This document shows, in pieces, positions 55,994 through 64,000 of a stretch of 64,000 nucleotides of DNA (positions within the stretch are counted from its first letter, which is position 1; each line of letters opens with the position of its first letter). The position numbers were made by a program, and so were the translations under genes. Source of the DNA: Alphaproteobacteria bacterium (GTDB lineage Bacteria > Pseudomonadota > Alphaproteobacteria > Sphingomonadales > Sphingomonadaceae). The notes below the pieces were generated by a model. That model searched no databases, had not been told where the DNA came from, and saw nothing but the letters and a program-made list of their open reading frames with translations. The DNA lies in contig JAFANP010000028.1 in assembly GCA_019232625.1 (NCBI GenBank), positions 99,420 to 163,419 on the forward strand, written 5' to 3'.

Positions 55994-58408
55994 ATGGTGC
56001 GCCTTTTGAAGCTCGATCGCCGCGGCAGACACATCTTGCTCGCCGGAACGTCGCTTGCGCTGTCCGCGCTCGCGGCCGCTCCGGCCCAGGCGCAGGGCGG
56101 CCCCGCCCAGACCGGCGCCGCCGACGTCGAGGACGAGGGCGAGATCGTCGTCACCGCCAACAAGCGCGAGCAGACCCTGCTCGAAGTGCCGTTCTCGGTG
56201 AACGCGCAGACCCAGGCGGACATCGAGCGCTCGGGCGCCGGCAACATCGAGGAGCTGTCCCGCAACGTCGCCGGCCTCACCGTCCAGAATCTCGGCCCCG
56301 GCCAGAGCCAGGTGTCGGTGCGCGGCGTCTCCGCCGGCCAGATCGTCCGCGACCAGCCGGGCGTGAAGGAGCAGGTCGGCGTCTATCTCGACGAGTCGGT
56401 CATCTCGCTGTCGCTGTTCACCCCCGACCTCGACCTGTTCGACCTGAACCGGGTCGAGACGCTGCGCGGGCCGCAGGGCACCTTGTTCGGCTCCGGCTCG
56501 GTCGGCGGAACGATCCGCTACATCACCAACCAGCCCGCCATCGGACGCACCGAGGGCGAGGTGGAGGCCAATCTCAACCTCGTCGACGCGGAGGATCTCG
56601 GCGGCCACATCAAGGGCGCCGTCAACATCCCGATGGGCGACACGGTCGCGGCGCGCGCGGTCGCCTATTTCACCCGCTACGGCGGCTTCGTCGACAATCT
56701 CGGCCCCGGCGGCGAGCACAAGAACGTCAACAGCGGCACGCGGGCCGGCGGGCGGCTCGCCATCCTGTTCCAGCCGACGCCGGACATCAGCATCACGCCG
56801 CGGGTCGTCTACCAGGAGGTCCGAGCCGACGGCTTCAACCGCGAGGAGGTGTTCAACCTCTTCGCCAACCCGTTCACGACGACCCGGCCGAAGGTCAATT
56901 TCAAGGAGCGGCAGCAATATCTGCTGCTGCCCGAGCGCTTCGCCGACGATACGCTGATCGCCGACCTCACCGGCAGCTTCGGCCTCGGCCCGGTAACCCT
57001 CACCTCGGTGACCAGCTATATCGACCGCTCGATCCTCGCCAGCCGCGACGCCAGCGCGCTGACCGGCAGCGTCTCGGTCGACCTCGGCTTCCCCGCCAGC
57101 TCGGTCACCCTGCCGTCGAACCTCAGGGACACGACCGACCTCAAGCAATGGACCCAGGAGCTGCGCCTCTCCTCCAACGGCACCGGGCCGCTCAGCTGGG
57201 TGTTCGGCCTCTTCTATTCCGACATCGACCGCTTCTACCGCCAGCGCCTGCCCACCCCGGGCTACGACGCCTTCACCGACGCCCGGTTCGGCGCCGGCAC
57301 CTCGGCGGCGGTGGCGAACGGCTTCCCCGCCAACTCGCCCTACAATTCCGACCTTCCCTACAAGATCAAGCAGAAGGCGGTGTTCGGCGAGGCGACCTAC
57401 GATTTCGGCCGGCTCGAGCTGACCGCGGGCGGCCGCTATTACGACTTCAAGGAACGCCGCAGCTTCAAGTCCGGCGGCCTGTTCTCCAACGACGACAATC
57501 GCACCGACACCACCAAGTCCGACGGCTTCACGCCGCGGGTCATCGCCAGCTTCGAGCTCAGCGACCGCTGGCGGCTCAACGCCCAGGCGGCGAAGGGCTT
57601 CCGCCTCGGCGGCGTCAACGATCCGCTGAACGTGCCGCTCTGCACGCCCGCGGACCGGGCGATCTTCGGCGGCTTCCAGACCTACGACGACGAGACCTTG
57701 TGGAATTACGAGGTGGGCGTGAAGGGCGCCGCGCACGGCTTCACCTTCAACGCCGCCGGCTTCTACACCGACATATCGGACCTCCAGGTGACGCTCGACG
57801 CCGGCTCCTGCTCGTCGCGCATCGTCTTCAACGTGCCCAAGGCCCACACGATGGGCATCGAGTGGGAGATGTCGGCGAGCCCGGCCCCCGGCCTCGACCT
57901 GTCCTTGTCGGGCAGCCTGCTCGAAGCCAAGTTCGATTCGACCGTGACGACCGGCACGGGCGCGGTGATCGGCGGCATTCGCGACGGCAACCGGCTGCCG
58001 ACCGTGCCCAAGTTCCAGATGTCGGCGAGCGCCACCTACACGGTGCCGATCGACGAGGACGGCGGCCATGCCTTCATGTCCGCCTCGGCCCAGCATATCA
58101 GCAGCCGCTACACCCAGCCGAGCGACCAGGAGGGCAATCCGCACAGCTTCGTCTCGGCCTTGCCGTTCGGCGGCGCCACCGGCAACGCGGCGACGATCGT
58201 CGACCTCAAGCTGCCGTCCTACCAGCTGGTCAACCTCAGCGTCGGGGCGGAGTGGAGCAGCGGCCTTTCGGTCACGGCCTACATCACCAACCTGTTCGAC
58301 GAGAATCCGCTGCTCTCGTTCGACCGGGAGCGCGGCGGCCGCGCCCGGCTCGGCTTCAACATCGGCCAGCCGCGCACCTTCGGCGTCACGGCCCGGCAGA
58401 AGTTCTGA
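55994..58408 (+). CDS. TonB-dependent outer-membrane receptor
   Basis: 804 residues from ATG 55994 with GGGAGGGA upstream. Signal peptide, then plug domain (GEIVVTANKREQTLLEVPFS, RVETLRGPQGTLFGSGSVGG then TIRYITNQPA) and 22-strand barrel ending in ...FGVTARQKF with the C-terminal Phe. It imports a large substrate using TonB energy. RGPQGTLFGSGS and TIRYIT place it in the sphingomonad CirA/FecA-like group that often handles plant or xenobiotic compounds; no ligand can be named. Neighbouring oxidase may act on the imported compound. Confidence 0.94.
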   Translation: MVRLLKLDRRGRHILLAGTSLALSALAAAPAQAQGGPAQTGAADVEDEGEIVVTANKREQTLLEVPFSVNAQTQADIERSGAGNIEELSRNVAGLTVQNLGPGQSQVSVRGVSAGQIVRDQPGVKEQVGVYLDESVISLSLFTPDLDLFDLNRVETLRGPQGTLFGSGSVGGTIRYITNQPAIGRTEGEVEANLNLVDAEDLGGHIKGAVNIPMGDTVAARAVAYFTRYGGFVDNLGPGGEHKNVNSGTRAGGRLAILFQPTPDISITPRVVYQEVRADGFNREEVFNLFANPFTTTRPKVNFKERQQYLLLPERFADDTLIADLTGSFGLGPVTLTSVTSYIDRSILASRDASALTGSVSVDLGFPASSVTLPSNLRDTTDLKQWTQELRLSSNGTGPLSWVFGLFYSDIDRFYRQRLPTPGYDAFTDARFGAGTSAAVANGFPANSPYNSDLPYKIKQKAVFGEATYDFGRLELTAGGRYYDFKERRSFKSGGLFSNDDNRTDTTKSDGFTPRVIASFELSDRWRLNAQAAKGFRLGGVNDPLNVPLCTPADRAIFGGFQTYDDETLWNYEVGVKGAAHGFTFNAAGFYTDISDLQVTLDAGSCSSRIVFNVPKAHTMGIEWEMSASPAPGLDLSLSGSLLEAKFDSTVTTGTGAVIGGIRDGNRLPTVPKFQMSASATYTVPIDEDGGHAFMSASAQHISSRYTQPSDQEGNPHSFVSALPFGGATGNAATIVDLKLPSYQLVNLSVGAEWSSGLSVTAYITNLFDENPLLSFDRERGGRARLGFNIGQPRTFGVTARQKF

Positions 58409-58456
58409 GCGGTCCTTCGAGACGCCGCTTCGCCGGAGTGGGGATGGGGACGGGTG

Positions 58457-58537
58457 GGATGGGGACGGTAACTATTTTCCCAGGCGCTTCGACGATGCGC
58501 CGGTGGTGGGACGGAAAATAGTTACTGTCCCCATTTT
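58457..58537. repeat. REP-like element, family A
   Basis: GATGGGGACGGTAACTATTT TCC arm, centre CAGGCGCTTCGACGATGCGCCGGTGG-like hairpin, then GGAAAATAGTTACTGTCCCC. Sits between convergent TonB receptor and M16 peptidase genes. Confidence 0.9.
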
Positions 58538-58548
58538 CCTGGAACCGG

Positions 58549-61380
58549 CTACCGCCCGGCGCCGGCCCGCCGGGGGGCCGGCAGGGCCCGTCCCACCAGC
58601 GGGTCGCGCTTCAGCCAGGTGGCGGCGGCGCGGCGGACGTCCTCGGCGCTGATCGCCGCCATGTCGGCATCGTAGCGCACCAGTTCGTACATCGCCTCGG
58701 GGTAGCGGTTGGTGAGCGAGAGGATGCTCGCCCACGGATCGTTGAGCTTCTGCGACTGGATCCGCGCCGCCACCAGGGGCGTGCGGGCGGCGTCCACCTC
58801 GGCCTGGGTGACGCTGCCGCCGGCGAGGTCCGCGGCGATCTTGCGGGCGGCGGCGATGACCACGTCCAGATCCTCGGCGCTGGTCTCGATGGCGGCGGCC
58901 ATATAGCCCTGGTCGGCGCCGTCCGGCATCGGGTTCACCACCTGCGGGGAATAGGTCTTGCCGAGCGTCGCTCGGACCTGCTGGATGAGCCGCGTCTGGT
59001 AGATGACGGCGAGCAGGTTGAGCGCATATTCCTCCTTACGCCGCTGGTAGGAGGCGACGTAGAGCGGCCACACCAGAAGCGCCGCCGCCTTGTCCGGAGC
59101 GCCTTCGTGATAGCCGGTCTGCGGCCCCGGAAGCTGGGCCGGGAAGCGGCGGAACGGCCCCGGCCCGGTCGGCGCGGCCAGCGGCGGGCGAGGGGCGAGG
59201 GCGCCGAAGGTCTGGGCGACCGCGTCCACCGCCTGCTGCTCCGTCATGTCGCCGACCACCGTCACCTCCATCGGCGACCTGTCGAGGATCGGCTTCATCA
59301 GCCGGCGGAAGGCCTGGGCGTCGAACGAGGCGACCTGGGCGCGGGGCGGCAGTGAAAGCTGGTTGGGAAAGACCGCCCTGTCGATCGCTTCCTGCGCCAC
59401 CGCGGTCGGATCGGTGCGGTAGCTGCGATAGACGAGGTCGACCGCGCTCGGCATCTTCTCGTCGATCGGGCTGCCGAAGGCGGGATCGGTGACATAGGCG
59501 GCGAGCAGCTTCAGCTCCTGCGCCGCCTGGTTGGAGAGCGTGCTGCTGCCCAGCACCCAGCTGGTCGTCTCGAGGTTGAGGCTGAAGCCCCAGGTCGTGT
59601 TGGCGAGGGCGCTGCCTATCTCCTCGTAGGTCATCCGGCCGAGGCCGCCCATCGGGAAGAAGCCGGCGGCGACCGCGGCCGGCAGTCGGGTCGCGTTGGC
59701 GAGGCTTCGCTCGCCATTGCCGAAGCGGACCCGTATCTCGACGCCGCCCGCCTCGAGATCGGTATGCTTGAAGTTGAGCACGGTGCCGTTGGCGAAGCGG
59801 AAGCGGACATAATCCTGGTCGGGGAACGGCTCGCGCGCCACTACCTGCCCGGGCGTGCCGAAGCTCGGATAGGCCCAGGTCGCCGGCTTGACGTCGGCAT
59901 AAGCGGTGAGCGTCGCCGCCTCGTTGGCGCGCCAGGCGGCGAGCAGCGCCTCCTTCGGCAGCGGGGTCGGCATGCTCGCGGCGAGCAGCGGCCCGGTGCC
60001 GCTCCAGTCCGCCTCGAAATCCCGCCTCACGTCCGCGGGCGTCAGCCCGTCGGTGAGCAGGTTGTAGAGGCGCAGCATCTCGCGGGGGTGGAGGAACGGC
60101 CGCCGCTCCAGCGCGGAGGAGGTGATCGCCTCCGCCAGCGCGGGTGTCGGCCGGGTATCGCTCTTGTAGAGGCTGCCGCCGATCGCCGAGGCGAGCTGCT
60201 TGACGGCGACGTCGAGCTCCTGCGCGGTCGGGCCGTCCTTGGCGAAGCGGCGCAGCTCCGCCTGGCTGGCGGCGAGCGCCTGCTTCCACTTGTCGCTGGC
60301 GGCGAGAGTCATCAGGCAGGCGCCGCGCGCGTCGGGAATGTCGCGATTGACCTGCACGGCCGCCGCGAGCAGCGCCGATCCCGGCTGCGAGGTGAGGTGG
60401 GTCAGGCGGTTGCTGAGGATCGTCGTCCAGACCTGCGAGCGCACCTCGCGGCGGAGGCGCTCCATCTCGGGCAGGTTCTCAGGGTCGGGCGGGCCGAAGC
60501 GGCAGGCGGTGATGCCGGCCGGCAGGGTCGGATCCGACTTGGTCCAGGCGTCGAGGCCGCGCTCGGCCATGGCCTGGAGCGAAGGCCGCGCCGGGGCCGG
60601 GCCCTTGGCGGTCCAGCCGGCGAAGGCCTGCTCCCCGGCCTTGACCAGCTCGTCCGCGGGAGCGTCGCCGACGATCACCAGCACCGCATTGTCCGGCCGG
60701 TACCAGCGCTCGTAAAAGGCCTGAAGGCGGGCGGCGGTGGCGCCGCGCAGCGTCTGCTCGGTGCCGCCGGGCTCGCGGTTGGGCGAGCGCATGCCGGGCA
60801 TCTGGAACTGCGCCATCTCGCGCTGCGCCGTCGCCATCGGGCTGTTGCGGCTCCTCAGCTCCGACATCACCACGCCCCGCTCGACGTCGACTCCGGCGGG
60901 GGCGAACAGCACGCCGTCGGCCGCGCCGCGCATCCAGTCGAGCACCGTCCGGGCCGCCGGAAGGCCGCCGCTTGGCAGGTCTACCCGGTAGACCGTCGCT
61001 TCCAGCCCGGTCTCGGCATTCTGGTCGCGGCCGAGCTGCAGGCCGAGCGCTGCGAAGCGGTTGTCGAGCAGCCCGTCCGGCGCCTGCTTGGTGGAGCGGA
61101 ACACCATATGCTCGATGAAGTGCGCGTAGCCGCGCTCGTCGTCGGCCTCGTCGTAGCTGCCGACGTCCATGGCCAGGCGGATCGAGATGGCCCCGGCGGG
61201 GACCCCGTTCTGCATCACCGCGTAGCGCAGCCCGTTGGCGAAGGTGCCGTAGCGCACCGACGGATCGGCCATGACCTGGCCGGGCGCCGGATTCTTGCCG
61301 ACCGGCGCCTGAGCGGGCGCGGCGGCGGGCAGCGCGAGAAGGAGCGCCAGCGACAGGGCAAGCCCGCCGCGGCCGATCAT
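58549..61380 (-). CDS. M16-family zinc metallopeptidase, exported
   Basis: 943 residues from ATG 61380 with signal peptide (LALSLALLLALPAAAPAQA). HFIEHMVFRSTK (HxxEH inverted zinc motif) and a downstream Glu region define the active N-terminal M16 domain; a second, inactive M16 repeat follows after about residue 500 (YVRFRFANGTVLNFKHTDLE), and the C-terminal part contains MEVTVVGDMTEQQAVDAVAQ. It should degrade peptides in the periplasm, like pitrilysin relatives. Longer in-frame start at 61509 is rejected as it overlaps the next gene and lacks a signal. Confidence 0.93.
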   Translation of the reverse strand: MIGRGGLALSLALLLALPAAAPAQAPVGKNPAPGQVMADPSVRYGTFANGLRYAVMQNGVPAGAISIRLAMDVGSYDEADDERGYAHFIEHMVFRSTKQAPDGLLDNRFAALGLQLGRDQNAETGLEATVYRVDLPSGGLPAARTVLDWMRGAADGVLFAPAGVDVERGVVMSELRSRNSPMATAQREMAQFQMPGMRSPNREPGGTEQTLRGATAARLQAFYERWYRPDNAVLVIVGDAPADELVKAGEQAFAGWTAKGPAPARPSLQAMAERGLDAWTKSDPTLPAGITACRFGPPDPENLPEMERLRREVRSQVWTTILSNRLTHLTSQPGSALLAAAVQVNRDIPDARGACLMTLAASDKWKQALAASQAELRRFAKDGPTAQELDVAVKQLASAIGGSLYKSDTRPTPALAEAITSSALERRPFLHPREMLRLYNLLTDGLTPADVRRDFEADWSGTGPLLAASMPTPLPKEALLAAWRANEAATLTAYADVKPATWAYPSFGTPGQVVAREPFPDQDYVRFRFANGTVLNFKHTDLEAGGVEIRVRFGNGERSLANATRLPAAVAAGFFPMGGLGRMTYEEIGSALANTTWGFSLNLETTSWVLGSSTLSNQAAQELKLLAAYVTDPAFGSPIDEKMPSAVDLVYRSYRTDPTAVAQEAIDRAVFPNQLSLPPRAQVASFDAQAFRRLMKPILDRSPMEVTVVGDMTEQQAVDAVAQTFGALAPRPPLAAPTGPGPFRRFPAQLPGPQTGYHEGAPDKAAALLVWPLYVASYQRRKEEYALNLLAVIYQTRLIQQVRATLGKTYSPQVVNPMPDGADQGYMAAAIETSAEDLDVVIAAARKIAADLAGGSVTQAEVDAARTPLVAARIQSQKLNDPWASILSLTNRYPEAMYELVRYDADMAAISAEDVRRAAATWLKRDPLVGRALPAPRRAGAGR

Positions 61381-61480
61381 CGTGTTTTTCAAGCAGAAGC
61401 CTCTTCTATTGCGTTCAGGCGCCCCGGCACGACCTTTAGCCGGCTGACGCGCGCTGTCGAGCCCCGAGCCGCCGTTCGTC

Positions 61481-61861
61481 TCACCGGCTGCGCGCCCGCC
61501 TTTCCGCATACCATTGGCCGATCATCTGCTGCCGGCAGCCGGTCTGGCCGTAGGTGCCCACGGCCGAGCAGCTTCCCGGCATGGTCGGCCGGCTCGCATC
61601 CTCCATCGCGCCGACGCGGGCGCCCCAGGCGGTCTCGCTCGGCCGCTCGATCGTCCGCCTCAGCTCCTTGGGGATGCGGTAGCGGTCGTTCTCCGGGCGG
61701 CGGGCGCAGACGACGATCTCGTTGCTGGCTCCGGCGTCGGGGCAGGGGTCGTTGCCGTAGACTGTGACGGTCATCGTCCGTCCCGAGGACGGCGGCTGCG
61801 CCAAAGCGGGCCCGGCCGGCAGGCAGGCCAGGACCGACAGAATCGCCGCGTACCGCCTCAT
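61481..61861 (-). CDS. Small secreted protein, EIVVCARRP family (paralogue 3 of 3)
   Basis: 126 residues from ATG 61861. Signal peptide MRRYAAILSVLACLPAGPAL; core VYGNDPCPDAGASNEIVVCA, RRPENDRYRIPKELRRTIER, then SCSAVGTYGQTGCRQQM. It keeps all four cysteines of paralogues 1 and 2. Located upstream of the M16 peptidase on the same strand, far from the other two. Confidence 0.85.
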   Translation of the reverse strand: MRRYAAILSVLACLPAGPALAQPPSSGRTMTVTVYGNDPCPDAGASNEIVVCARRPENDRYRIPKELRRTIERPSETAWGARVGAMEDASRPTMPGSCSAVGTYGQTGCRQQMIGQWYAERRARSR

Positions 61862-61932
61862 CGCCGATCTCCGTCCTGCCTCGGGGAGGGCGGTAATCGG
61901 GAGGCGCAGATGAACGGCGCCTGTCCGGACGC

Positions 61933-62385
61933 TCAATGGCCGTGGCTTTCGCCCGAAGGCCCGCGCACCTCGGCCTCGACGGTGAGCGGCGGCGCCGTGT
62001 CGAAGGCGAAGGTGAGGGGGAGGGTGCCGCCTTCCCGCACGGCCGGATTGAGGCCGAAGAGCATGGCGTGCTTGCCGCCCGGCTCGAAGACGATCCGGCC
62101 CTGATAGGAGAATTCCACCTCCTTCACCGGCTTCATCCTGGCCATGCCGCCCTTCGTCATGCTCTCGTGCAGCTCGATCCGCCGCGCCATCGGGCTCGAG
62201 AGGCCGACCAGCCGGCTGCCCTCGGCGCCGCCGACGATCCGGAAATAGGCCCCCGCCGGCTGCCCGCGCACGGCCGGCAGTCGGACCCAGGCATCCCGGA
62301 CCGCGAGCGCCTCCGGCTCGGAGCGGCAGGCGGCGAGCGCCGGGGCGAGAGCCATGCAGGCGGCGAGGATCGGGTGCACCTTCAT
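61933..62385 (-). CDS. Periplasmic copper chaperone PCu(A)C
   Basis: 150 residues. Lipobox-like MALAPALAACRSE (Cys20). The copper site is HESMTKGGMARMKPV (H(M)X10MX21HXM pattern) with GGKHAMLFGLNP as second half. It donates Cu(I) to cytochrome oxidase CuA, with Sco. C-terminal SGESHGH adds histidines. No sco gene here. Confidence 0.93.
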   Translation of the reverse strand: MKVHPILAACMALAPALAACRSEPEALAVRDAWVRLPAVRGQPAGAYFRIVGGAEGSRLVGLSSPMARRIELHESMTKGGMARMKPVKEVEFSYQGRIVFEPGGKHAMLFGLNPAVREGGTLPLTFAFDTAPPLTVEAEVRGPSGESHGH

Positions 62386-62397
62386 TGTGCCGGCCCT

Positions 62398-62568
62398 CTA
62401 GGGTCCGTACTCGATTCCCGCAACGAGCGTGATCGCCTCTTCGGGGCGACCCCCCTGCGGGGGCGGGCGCCTTTGGCCGCTCGCTACGTCGCTCGCCCCT
62501 CCTCGCTCCTTGCCAGCGGCCAAAATGCGCTCCGTCACGCCGCTGCAGGAACCGAGTACGGACCCTAG
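62398..62568. repeat. 171-bp CTAG-ended imperfect palindrome (MITE-like)
   Basis: Ends CTAGGGTCCGTACTCGATTC C at 62398-62418 and GGAACCGAGTACGGACCCTA G at 62548-62568, 20 of 21 complementary. The interior has TTTGGCCGCTCGCTACGTCG and CCAGCGGCCAAAATGCGC, which also pair (GGCCGCTxG...CxAGCGGCC). Terminal CTAG and absence of coding capacity suggest a mobile miniature element. Confidence 0.8.
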
Positions 62569-62582
62569 AGCCGGGCCCGCTT

Positions 62583-62612
62583 CTTGTCGCGTCGGAATCG
62601 GCCCCTATATCG
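62583..62612 (+). promoter_or_regulatory. Sigma-32-type heat-shock promoter of dnaK
   Basis: CTTG at 62583-62586, 17-base spacer, then CCTATATCG at 62604-62612. This matches the alphaproteobacterial RpoH consensus CTTG-N17/18-CYTATNT closely. A start about 62618 would give a 5' leader of about 70 bases. No CIRCE sequence overlaps it. Confidence 0.72.
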
Positions 62613-62686
62613 CTTCCGAAACACTCCTCGCGTGCCGCAACGGGCGGAGGGGTATGGCTAATCGATTGGGGCACAAGAGGATTAAC

Positions 62687-64000
62687 ATGGCCAAAGTCAT
62701 CGGTATCGATCTCGGCACCACCAACAGCTGCGTCGCCGTCATGGAGGGGGGCAAGCCCAAGGTCGTCGAGAATGCGGAGGGTGCCCGCACCACTCCGTCC
62801 ATCGTCGCCTTCACCAAGGACGGCGAGCGTCTCGTCGGCCAGCCGGCCAAGCGCCAGGCGGTCACCAATCCCGACAACACCGTCTTCGCGGTGAAGCGCC
62901 TGATCGGCCGCCGGTTCGACGATCCGGTGACCAAGAAGGACACCGAGCTGGTCCCGTACAAGATCACCCGCGGCCCGAACGGCGACGCGTGGGTCCACGC
63001 CGGCGGCAAGGATTACAGCCCTTCGCAGATCTCCGCGTTCATCCTCCAGAAGATGAAGGAGACCGCCGAGGCCTATCTGGGCGAGACGGTCACCCAGGCG
63101 GTGATCACCGTCCCGGCTTATTTCAACGACGCCCAGCGCCAGGCGACCAAGGACGCCGGCCAGATCGCCGGCCTCGAAGTGCTGCGCATCATCAACGAGC
63201 CGACCGCGGCGGCGCTCGCCTACGGGCTCGAGAAGCAGGACGGCAAGACGATCGCCGTCTACGACCTCGGCGGCGGCACGTTCGACGTCTCGATCCTCGA
63301 GATCGGCGACGGCGTCTTCGAGGTGAAGTCGACCAACGGCGACACCTTCCTGGGCGGCGAGGATTTCGACGCCAAATTGGTCGATTACCTGGCCGACAAG
63401 TTCAAGGCGAAGGAGAATATCGACCTGCGCCAGGACCGGCTTGCGCTGCAGCGCCTGAAGGAAGCGGCGGAGAAGGCGAAGATCGAGCTGAGCTCGGCGC
63501 AGACCACCGAGGTCAATTTGCCGTTCATTACCGCCGACCAGAACGGGCCGAAGCATCTGGTGAAGTCGATCACCCGCGCCGACCTGGAGCGGCTGGTCGC
63601 CGACCTGATCCAGCGCACGCTCGATCCCTGCAAGAAGGCGCTGGCCGATGCCGGTGTCTCTGCGGGCGACATCGCCGAGGTGGTCCTCGTCGGCGGCATG
63701 ACCCGCATGCCGCGCGTCCGTGAGGTCGTGAAGGACTTCTTCGGCAAGGAGCCGCATACCGGCGTGAACCCGGACGAGGTCGTCGCCATGGGCGCCGCCA
63801 TCCAGGCCGGCGTGCTGCAGGGCGACGTCAAGGACGTCCTCCTGCTCGACGTGACCCCGCTCTCGCTGGGCATCGAGACGCTTGGCGGCGTCTTCACCCG
63901 GATGATCGACCGCAACACGACCATCCCGACCAAGAAGAGCCAGACCTTCTCGACCGCCGAGGACAACCAGAATGCGGTGACCATCCGCGTCTTCCAGGGC
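62687..64000 (+). CDS. dnaK: Chaperone DnaK (Hsp70), 3' end outside window
   Basis: The first 438 codons are present from ATG 62687. [80 protein letters not shown] and [20 protein letters not shown] are the actin-like ATPase motifs. The substrate-binding domain starts at [20 protein letters not shown] and runs off the right edge. It works with GrpE (52357-52893) and DnaJ (not seen). Confidence 0.99.
   Translation, partial: MAKVIGIDLGTTNSCVAVMEGGKPKVVENAEGARTTPSIVAFTKDGERLVGQPAKRQAVTNPDNTVFAVKRLIGRRFDDPVTKKDTELVPYKITRGPNGDAWVHAGGKDYSPSQISAFILQKMKETAEAYLGETVTQAVITVPAYFNDAQRQATKDAGQIAGLEVLRIINEPTAAALAYGLEKQDGKTIAVYDLGGGTFDVSILEIGDGVFEVKSTNGDTFLGGEDFDAKLVDYLADKFKAKENIDLRQDRLALQRLKEAAEKAKIELSSAQTTEVNLPFITADQNGPKHLVKSITRADLERLVADLIQRTLDPCKKALADAGVSAGDIAEVVLVGGMTRMPRVREVVKDFFGKEPHTGVNPDEVVAMGAAIQAGVLQGDVKDVLLLDVTPLSLGIETLGGVFTRMIDRNTTIPTKKSQTFSTAEDNQNAVTIRVFQG

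Larger units (their letters stand above)
62386..62686. other. Spacer between PCuAC and dnaK: CTAG-ended element plus promoter
   Basis: No gene. The left 170 bp are a 171-bp palindromic element (62398-62568); the remaining part holds a sigma-32-like promoter (62583-62612) and the 5' leader of dnaK, with AGAGG seven bases before the ATG. The element ends 14 bases upstream of the promoter's -35. Confidence 0.75.

Noticed and set aside
54578..58408. A polysaccharide or xenobiotic utilisation locus made of the oxidase, TonB receptor and M16 peptidase
   Set aside because: The oxidase is divergent and the M16 gene convergent to the receptor, with a REP element between; shared function is possible but not supported by operon structure.

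Overview
The window comes from a GC-rich alphaproteobacterium, most likely a sphingomonad (Sphingomonas/Sphingosinicella type). This is inferred from gene order and family content: nadD-rsfS-rlmH-envC-ctpA-dsbB-coq7, hemW-rdgB-rph facing hrcA-grpE, rsmI-yraN-lipoprotein-gshB-dedA, DUF484-xerC, atpHAGDC, and several small secreted families typical of that order. No rRNA or tRNA gene and no CRISPR array was seen. Most of the sequence is chromosomal housekeeping DNA.

Layout. 1-9.4 kb: the 5' end of a radical-SAM DNA modification/repair gene, a CARDB-like secreted protein, actP with its DUF485 partner, a POT peptide transporter, a DUF885 zinc peptidase, two paralogous secreted proteins, coq7 and dsbB. 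9.5-15.6 kb: the envelope/ribosome cluster ctpA, envC-like, rlmH, rsfS and nadD, headed by a ParDE-type toxin-antitoxin pair, then DUF3667 and a small secreted protein. 15.7-24.4 kb: ftsH and tilS, usually neighbours, here separated by about 6 kb of mostly plus-strand accessory genes (BrnTA, a half cold-shock domain fusion, a tandem-repeat Cys protein, a polyproline-linked GNAT, DUF6894, HicB-like). 24.6-32.8 kb: a TylF-like methyltransferase with a 37-residue leader ORF, cpaF, and the F1/delta ATP synthase operon with repeats in three of its gaps. 33-45.7 kb: ada, a DUF1570-like peptidase, priA, a protein combining a MACPF/SNTX-like N-terminus with a jacalin-like lectin C-terminus, DUF4197, DUF1801, transaldolase, DUF484-xerC, dedA, gshB. 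45.7-64 kb: a frameshifted yraN, rsmI facing an LpoA-like activator gene, hemW-rdgB-rph, hrcA-grpE, a small regulator pair, a PH-domain protein, an FAD oxidoreductase, a TonB-dependent receptor, an M16 peptidase, a third paralogue of the secreted family, PCuAC copper chaperone, and dnaK running off the right edge behind a sigma-32-like promoter.

Across the window run at least twelve intergenic REP-like palindromes of three related families, all starting GGGGACA or GGGACAC. Other inverted-repeat families also occur (ATCCCGGCTTTCGCCGGGAT-like, GGATCAAGTCCGG-like, CTCCCTGCGTGCAGGGAG-like, a 50-bp-arm element and a 171-bp CTAG-ended element). No transposase is in the window, so whatever mobilised them acts from elsewhere or is gone. 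The most novel-looking gene is the MACPF/jacalin-like protein at 38363-39883; the most unusual architecture is the accessory block between tilS and ftsH.
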